A DNA stretch of 64,000 bases, from NCBI RefSeq assembly GCF_901709675.1, contig NC_051091.1:3437967-3501966 (forward strand), given 5' to 3'. The position numbers were made by a program, and so were the translations under genes. The notes under the pieces are model-generated. The model saw nothing but the letters and a program-made list of their open reading frames with translations, made no database searches and was not told the DNA's origin. The stretch comes from Syngnathus acus. Taxonomy: Eukaryota > Chordata > Actinopteri > Syngnathiformes > Syngnathidae. Shown piece by piece: positions 57,028-64,000 of this stretch (the stretch's first letter is position 1; every line of letters starts with the position of its first letter).

Positions 57028-60000
57028 CTTTAAACTGTCAGACTTAGCCAAAGTAAATCAAGTGTGTTTATTCCTTGTCCCAATTTACTGCCCGTTTCCT
57101 GTTCCTGCATTGGGGTGAGACATCCTAGATCTTGTCACCCGTCTAATGTGGACACGTGAGCTGATCTCGAGGAGTTGGGGGTCTTGTCAGTGAGGCAGAG
57201 GAAATGGCACATGTGCCGTCAAAGAGGCGAGCAGCAGTGATTCAGGGCTGCCTGACTGATGTCACTTTGACAGAGAACAGAAAGGACTGTGTTGGTGTCA
57301 GCAGGGAGCCAGACGCCAACACGCCATGATCCCTCTTCGACTACACTAGCCACTATTAATGGCCTTCACCTCAAAGGAACCCCCACCCGCACAACCCGAT
57401 GAGATTGATTAATACATCTTTCCCACTTATAATTTGTGTCACAGTATGTTGAACCGATTGGACCTCATTATTCATATTACGTTGGATTTAGCAATACCAA
57501 TGTATTCCTAAGAGCACAAAGATGAGCTATAATGACCCCCGAAAAAATATTAGGTAGTAAACCAACCAGAAAAACTTTCAATGGGAGTCTGAAAACAAGT
57601 GGCTGGCTTTGTTACCATGGCGATAAGGCTTACATGGAACTCAGGAAGTCAATTAGCAATCTGGCTGCATCTCATTAAATGTCTGGCAGCGGTGAGAGCC
57701 GGGCGGTTTTAACATTTGAGACCAGCCACCAGTGGGAAGATTGAACTCTTCGCTCCCTTTAAATGCTTTAATGGAACTTTTAGGGGGATCAGGAGAGAGC
57801 ACATGCAATTGTCTACACATTCTTTGCCGTGTGCAAAAAAACAAATACAAAATTGGAAGCCGGGGACAAACACAAAAGAATCCACCAAGGAATCTATCCA
57901 TCCAAGTCCTGAGTAGACACACATTTGATTCTCATTTAGTATTCTTCATTCAAACGGGACATTGATGAACACTGGTACAATACCTGGGCTGGGTGAAAGT
58001 GCTCAAGTTGGCATCCAGCTAATTTCCATTACCGTGGTAGGTAATGTAAAATATAAGCAAGAGAAACTCCTCCAATAATTTACACTTTCATATTTTAAGA
58101 ACAGTCTAAAGCGTGCAACCAAGAAAGTGCATTCCGCAAAATGTGGGAGTTTCTAACAATTACATTTACAAACAAATACGCGAGCATTTAAATTTGCATG
58201 AGCCTCCAGAAATAAACAGAAGTTGCTTGCTGCTCTGTCTTGTAGCTTTGCTGTGTCTCTAGGGATCAAGGGTGGAGCATGAACACTGAGCAACACCACC
58301 AAAGTAACCTTCCAGACAGCTCGCTCCCCTCCCTTCCCCCGTCACTTCCATCTGAATTCCAAACAGCATCAAACCCCTACCAACAAAAAGCAATATGGAT
58401 TCGCCAAATGAATTGCCGAGCTTGTTATCAGGCAGGAATATATCAGGCTGCATGCTGCAGGTAGGTGGGAAAATGCTAATGCTCTCTGTTCATTATCGCC
58501 ATTGACCAGTTTCATTGTAGGACCTGATGAATGCGTCGGCCGAGTGCATTCAGCAGCGTGGCTTCCTGTCATCGTGTGTGACAAGTGCATGACTTCAGCG
58601 TGCCCCCGGGGCAGCTGTGTGGGGATGCCGCATATCTTCCTCATCACACGAAATAAAGGGGGACTTTGATGCTATCATCCCCTGCACACGAGACACTACG
58701 TACAGTCACTGTCACACAACAGCAGATTTCCATTTCCCCAGTAATTGAGTTTCTGTCTCGCCACTTGTGTTCACAGGAAGCGCCCACCAAACCGGGGTCA
58801 CACCAAAGCACCCATCAAACCAGTCACACCAAAGCACCTGGCCACTTTTTGAATTAGAATACCAGCTCCAAGTCTTGTACTCTGTTCCCACTTCAGAAAT
58901 AAATGCGACAAAACTTATATAAATGAAAACCTTGGGAAATTATATTGATGTGATCAGTTTGGACGCGGCGGTGCCCCCTCGTGCATTTCCGAGGCTCTGG
59001 ACTTCAATTGTGGAGTTTATTGTTCGGCTATATGATTGCGTGGGGTTACTTGACTCCATTCAGGGAAACCCAGACTTCCCTCTCCTCTGCCACCAGAATG
59101 CTCCCTCCCTTCAAACGACAATTAAAACGGTGAAGGTTATGCGCTGCTGCCCTCTGGTGGTAAAACTAAGAGTTACATTTCCCTGCCAGCGTATTTTCAT
59201 TTTTTGTCTCGGTCGCCCTCTGCAGACCATTTGTGTTCTATAAATTATACCCCAACAAGGCACACAGGTTGAGAAAAAAAGTTACACGTTGCAGCCTCAC
59301 AGCTGATATGCTTGTTTGTTATTCCAAATAGATCCCACGACGATGATTGCAACCAATTATAGCAACCTGGTGTATAATTCAGCAGAATTATTCTTGAATG
59401 CCTTCCTACAAAGGGGAAAGAGATGACTCCCCGATAAAAACACTTTTGAATTCAGGTTCTTTTCATATTCCCCTTGACTTTGAGCTCCCCTTGCCACCGG
59501 GGTATTGCATTATTTTCTCGGAAAATTGTCTTTTGAATATAATTAAAGTCCCCTTTTTTTTTCCCTGTGTCAGCAGGGGATATTGTGGCAGGTCAATAGA
59601 GCACCGATGTAACAGCAGGAAGATGAATCTTAGGAGCGACTCCTATTCATACCCTTGAGCAAGGTGCTTGTTCTTACAAGCGTAATTGCCCCTTCAGCAA
59701 AGTTACACTTGTTTTCCATGTACAAAACATCATACATCAAAAAGACTTATGGGTGAGGTGTGTATTAAGACACTCCAGCAGCAGTATTTTACAGTAGCTG
59801 CAAAATAAAAAAATAAAAATATTAATATTTCTTAGTGTAGAGTGGCTCAGTAATTTCAGAGTAATTGTTTTATTCAAGTTCTGGCACACTGGTTCCACCA
59901 GGGGATGAAAATAGTGCAGAAAACGCACACTCTTGTGCTCATTAGATATATATTTTATAAGAAGAAAAGGAAAAGTTTTGATGCTCTTCACACAAGATGA

Positions 60001-63000
60001 AGTAGGAACACAGTCCGGATTCATACATGAGAATATACAGCCTTGATGATGCCGGCTGGTTTGAATTAATTTGATTTTTGCTTTTCACACCAACACCGCC
60101 TCCTGCCATGTGTCGATTGCAGTCTAATCACACAGCCCACACCTTCCGTTAGGGTTGACAAATTATTGTGATCGTATGATTATGTTGGAATGTAGACTAA
60201 AATCATCAACTTTGTCACCTTTCCTTGACTCTGGAAAGTTTCCACGTTCAGTTGTTGAAACTTTCCAAATGATGTGGAAACATTCTTGCTTAGTTAGTTA
60301 TCCTCCACTAAGTTTCTGTTTCCACAAACTTGTAAAACAAAGAGCTAAAACCCTCTGCACTGATTAACCAGGTTGCAGAGATGACCCCCAAAACCCCACT
60401 CTCACCACCACCCTGCTTTCTCTCAATAAATATTCCCTTGCAAGTGGCGTAGGTCAGACTGCTTTCAAGCACCTCTATACCACACAGGGTGTTGATGGCT
60501 TTCTCCGCTTGCAAGCGTAAAATGGCCAAACTGTCTCACGTGTGGTTCTTGCAAAGACGTTAGAGTGAGGAACACTAACACCTTCTGCTGTCAACCTTCT
60601 GAGTGGAGTCGAAGAGAGAGCCAAACATGGCACACATCCCTCGAGACATATTGGCCTGTTTAACTGAAGTGGCACATGGAACAAACCAATGCTGGTCCAC
60701 TACTAAAATTATCCATCAATGAAGCAACTTCACATTCCCCACTTGTGGGGACATAAAGAATTCAAAAACCACACCGGTCCAAGACCTTCATATGTAGAAT
60801 GTTGGCATAGTAACCACACAGCAGCAGATACGTACTTGTGTGAAACCCTTGCAATTGCACAGTACTCAAGAAAGACGAGGAGGACCATAAGCTCTGTTGA
60901 CACCACCAAAATAGAAACAATATATCCTACTGAGAGCATAATTCAACACAGAACTTATATTTCCGAGACCATTTGAGTCGAGCCACCCGCACATCTGCTC
61001 CAACAATCGGTCTGCATAACCATAGACGTTCTGCATAAACTCTCCGAGAGAGTCGTTGTCCTCATCGGGGTTTTCAATGTGATTGCAGTTGGGACAAATG
61101 TTCCTATTCCGTGGCGTCTGGCACTTTGTTTTCTTCACAAATAAATCCCGGTTTTGACGATACGCCTGGGCAGATGGCAGACAGCATGAATGGCGTTGTG
61201 CGAGTTTGTGGTTTGCTGATGGTCTGGTGTGGGCAAGGATATGATATGGACAACAAATACAGTATTGGAGCATTTTGTTGATGGTATTTGGAATGCGCAA
61301 TCTTTCGTGAGAAGTCCAGGGTTACCTTAAAAATGTATTTCGAGACAGTTGTCTCTGTTAAAAAATGACAAATGTAATCCAGGTGCCAACATATTGTCAT
61401 GTAACTTGATTCATTTTGGTTACTTGTGCATAACTCTGATAGCAACTATGCTAATGCTGGCCTCGCGGCACATTGCAGTTCAGCCTGTAGTAGTCTTTGG
61501 AAAGTCAAAACTTTTTATGCCATTTTGACCTCAAAAAGTACACAACTATTAAATTTACCTTTTACACAACACCAGGTTGTCACACATTTAACAAGCGAGA
61601 TATTATAGCAGTCAGATGGTATGCTTGTAACTTATTAACAGCGGAAACTGTTTTGCCGTCTGACCCGCAGCTTTATGCATTGCCGTACATACAAAACATG
61701 AAATCTTTACGGGCACTCGCTTGAACCGGGACTGATATGGTTGAGCGGGCCAGTGGTGGCTTCATTTGCAGCCTGTCCTGAACATCACCTGCACTGGAGG
61801 CAGTGGCGGATTCTCGAAAAGTAAAATCAGAAGTCTCAAGTTGCTGCTGACAGAACAAGCCCACCCAAAAAACGATCTGATTTCAAGTGTGACGAGTGGA
61901 TGCTAACTGCTATAATTTGACATCAGCTGCCTGTTTTGACAGAAGAATGACAGTTAGCTTTCGTCAAGACATCTGGGAACTGTTTCAAACAATCCACGTC
62001 TCCCGTTATAGGTTGACGATAAACGTTCTGCTGATGTTATTCTCCTGGCGTTAAGAATAATATTGCATGTTTTGAGGCCTTTGTCGCTCTTATTCACGTT
62101 AAGTCACACTTGTGATGAGTTGATATTTGCCTTGCAGGTTCCAAGAATGCGAAAATCTAAATTTGTCTCTGTTGTTTAACTGTCGAGCAGACGGCTAGAA
62201 AACTGCCTCGTGTTCTAAACTCAACTTTTGTGCCAGCCTCATTCGACCATGTGGAATATTTGGAATGAATTGTTCATGGTATAGTGTATATTCAGGCAAA
62301 CTTTTTGCAAGAAAGGCTTTTGTCTCCGACTGTGGCACATAAGTCAGTCCACCAAAGGATTTTGCTTCTCTTTTCATCGCGAAAAGTCTCCCTACAGCAA
62401 ATGGGAAACCTTTGGGGTATTTTCTGCTGTGTATTTCTAGTCCAGTGTCAGAAAATGTTGACCCGGCCAGTCTTGTGAAGAATTCTCTTGATGTCAGACC
62501 AACACGTGCCCCTTAAATAGCGAGTATACATAGATTCTGCTGCAAATATTTAATGAGAGTATTGCTGAATATTGGCCACCCTACTTTAGCCTGGCTAATA
62601 AGGCCAGCCGAGGTCCCGGTTATTACATTATCAAGCCCACGAGTCTCAAGGGCTGCAATCTCGTGTGCAGAAAGCAACGCGCTGCCTGACTGGAGATGCA
62701 CCAGGGAAGGTTGTTGACGATCCCCAACCTCATTAGAGGGCTAGTCAGAGGCGTCTGGTTGCAGTGCAATCTCATGGAATGTGTCTCCACCCAGGAAGGG
62801 CTCTGAAGCCTGCTGGTGCGTTGTAACCATGTCGGGCTAGGGGTGAAGCCAAAGTCTGTTTGTAGCTCTACACTGTTTTGACATTAATTGTCCTCCCACA
62901 GCAAACACACCGAGGCCAGGCTCACACTGAGCCTTTGTTTAAAGCTAATGTTTGTAAGGGAGGAATTTAATATTGCAATGTTTGGAATTTTTTTTTTAGG

Positions 63001-63290
63001 GATGACATTTTTTTAGGTTGTTTTGAGTCCCTACCATGTGTGATCATCTTGTATTTACGGTACAGTGTTTGATTAGCATCACTGATGATGCAGCCTCAGG
63101 GTTGTGTATCTTGCTCGAGGAGGCTTTGACATAGTCAAGAGGGAGATGAGAATCGGACCCAAAAGAATTGCCCCGTGAATCAATGTACAGTTTTGTAAAA
63201 AAAGAATACATTTGAAAAGATATACTCTCATTTGTTTGTATATATAGTAGACACATTATGGTTATCACATTATTATGATTTTATTTGCAC

Positions 63291-63440
63291 AGCCATGGCC
63301 AAGTGGTTAAAATGATCACCTGCCACAGTGAGGAGCCCATTTCAAAATGTGGCTGTGGTGCCCTTGAGCAAGCCCTTGGGTGCCCAAGTAGCCTCCCACA
63401 CCAGTGCTTGCTCCTAAAATTGTGTGCTTACCGTGTCAAA
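63291..63440 (+). repeat. tRNA-derived SINE, 5' part
   Basis: GCCATGGCCAAGTGGTTAAA has the look of an A box of a Leu/Ser-type tRNA and CCCATTTCAAAATGTGG of a decayed B box. It is followed by GCCCTTGAGCAAGCCCTTGG, a motif common in fish SINEs. Not a functional tRNA gene: the cloverleaf is not intact. Confidence 0.55.
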
Positions 63441-64000
63441 TGTCATGTCCGTGTGTGCGTATGAAAAAGACGATTCTTCATCTAAAACTTGTCTTGAATT
63501 CCTCCCACAGATGTCTGGTCCATTTTAGGACCTATGGTCAAGAAGTAAAAAAAAACAACAACATGACATTATTGATTGCAAATGCACATTTCAATCCACG
63601 CCCAGTATAATACAATTGAAACATAATTTGCAAAGACATGCATTGTGAAGAACAGCTTTTTACTCCCTTCACATGATTTACTGATCCACGAAATTCAAGC
63701 AGAAATGGAAGGAAAAAAAATTAGAGTCTCCAGGACACTTGATAGCCCACATCAATGTTTGAAGCAGGTTTGCCTTTGACAGGCAGAATGGAAAGCCCTG
63801 CCAGGAGTCGAGTGTGAGGCGGTGCATCACTGCACTGCGGTGAACAAAGAGACTCGACTATGAGACCTACTGTACTGTACATAGCACCCTCAGACAAAGA
63901 TTATACTCCGGAGCAATGTCAACGTCCCACGACGCCCTTGGCCTACTTTTCATTGATGCAAAGAGCATTAGCAATAATTTTATGATCTATTATTTCTAAA

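Larger units (their letters stand above)
52271..64000. other. upstream intergenic DNA, no gene recognised
   Basis: No coding exon recognised. It contains two MITEs (52.84-52.99 and 56.70-57.03 kb), a (CT)n tract near 54.93 kb and tRNA-derived SINE sequence near 63.3 kb. Open frames of up to 148 codons occur at a number expected by chance in this length. Confidence 0.5.

Noticed and set aside
63291-63365. Possible tRNA gene
   Set aside because: A- and B-box-like text is present but the cloverleaf is not intact and SINE body sequence follows, so it is called a SINE.
18897-63590. Search for CRISPR arrays, operons or prokaryotic-type systems
   Set aside because: No regularly spaced repeats or clustered uninterrupted genes; the window is vertebrate nuclear DNA.

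Overview
The window reads as nuclear DNA of a teleost fish. It is AT-rich, has introns, has essentially no long open reading frames, and is sprinkled with the small DNA transposons, tRNA-derived SINE pieces and microsatellites usual in fish genomes. No bacterial, viral or organellar features, tRNA genes, rRNA genes or CRISPR arrays were seen.

One protein-coding gene can be read in full. It lies on the minus strand between about 37.2 kb (start codon 37115) and 17.4 kb (stop 17443) and is the fish orthologue of CHL1 (close homologue of L1), a neural cell-adhesion molecule of the L1 family. I assembled 26 coding exons by hand from GT/AG sites and frame. They sum to 3558 nt with every junction phase compatible and no internal stop, giving 1185 residues. 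The order is signal peptide, six Ig domains, four fibronectin III domains, a short stem, one transmembrane helix and a cytoplasmic tail of about 100 residues. CHL1 rather than L1, NrCAM or neurofascin is supported by the Ig2 segment [15 protein letters not shown], by [13 protein letters not shown] after the membrane and by DEKPLKGS in the tail. Which teleost paralogue (a or b) it is cannot be decided here.

Layout: 1-16.3 kb is downstream intergenic DNA with transposon remnants (a hAT MITE with a perfect 8-bp target duplication at 3.2-3.5 kb, a LINE remnant near 10 kb, a GGGT/ACCC-rich element at 12.1-12.8 kb) and an (AT)n microsatellite. About 16.3-17.4 kb is the probable 3' UTR. 17.4-37.2 kb is the chl1 coding region, with compact extracellular exons (25.6-35.3 kb) and longer introns around the stem, membrane and tail exons (17.6-25.6 kb). 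37.2-64 kb has no recognisable coding exon. It probably holds intron 1 and 5' flanking DNA, with one candidate non-coding first exon near 52 kb, plus further MITEs and SINE fragments.

Points most worth a second look: the ankyrin-binding motif reads FIGEY; the fifth FNIII remnant of mammalian CHL1 is not found and a 60-nt exon sits in its place; there is a 30-nt symmetric mini-exon between Ig2 and Ig3 and a GAGCAG tandem acceptor before the tail; and two inverted copies of a 0.41-kb MITE flank the transmembrane and first cytoplasmic exons, a geometry that could favour back-splicing. No novel system beyond this gene and its repeats was detected.
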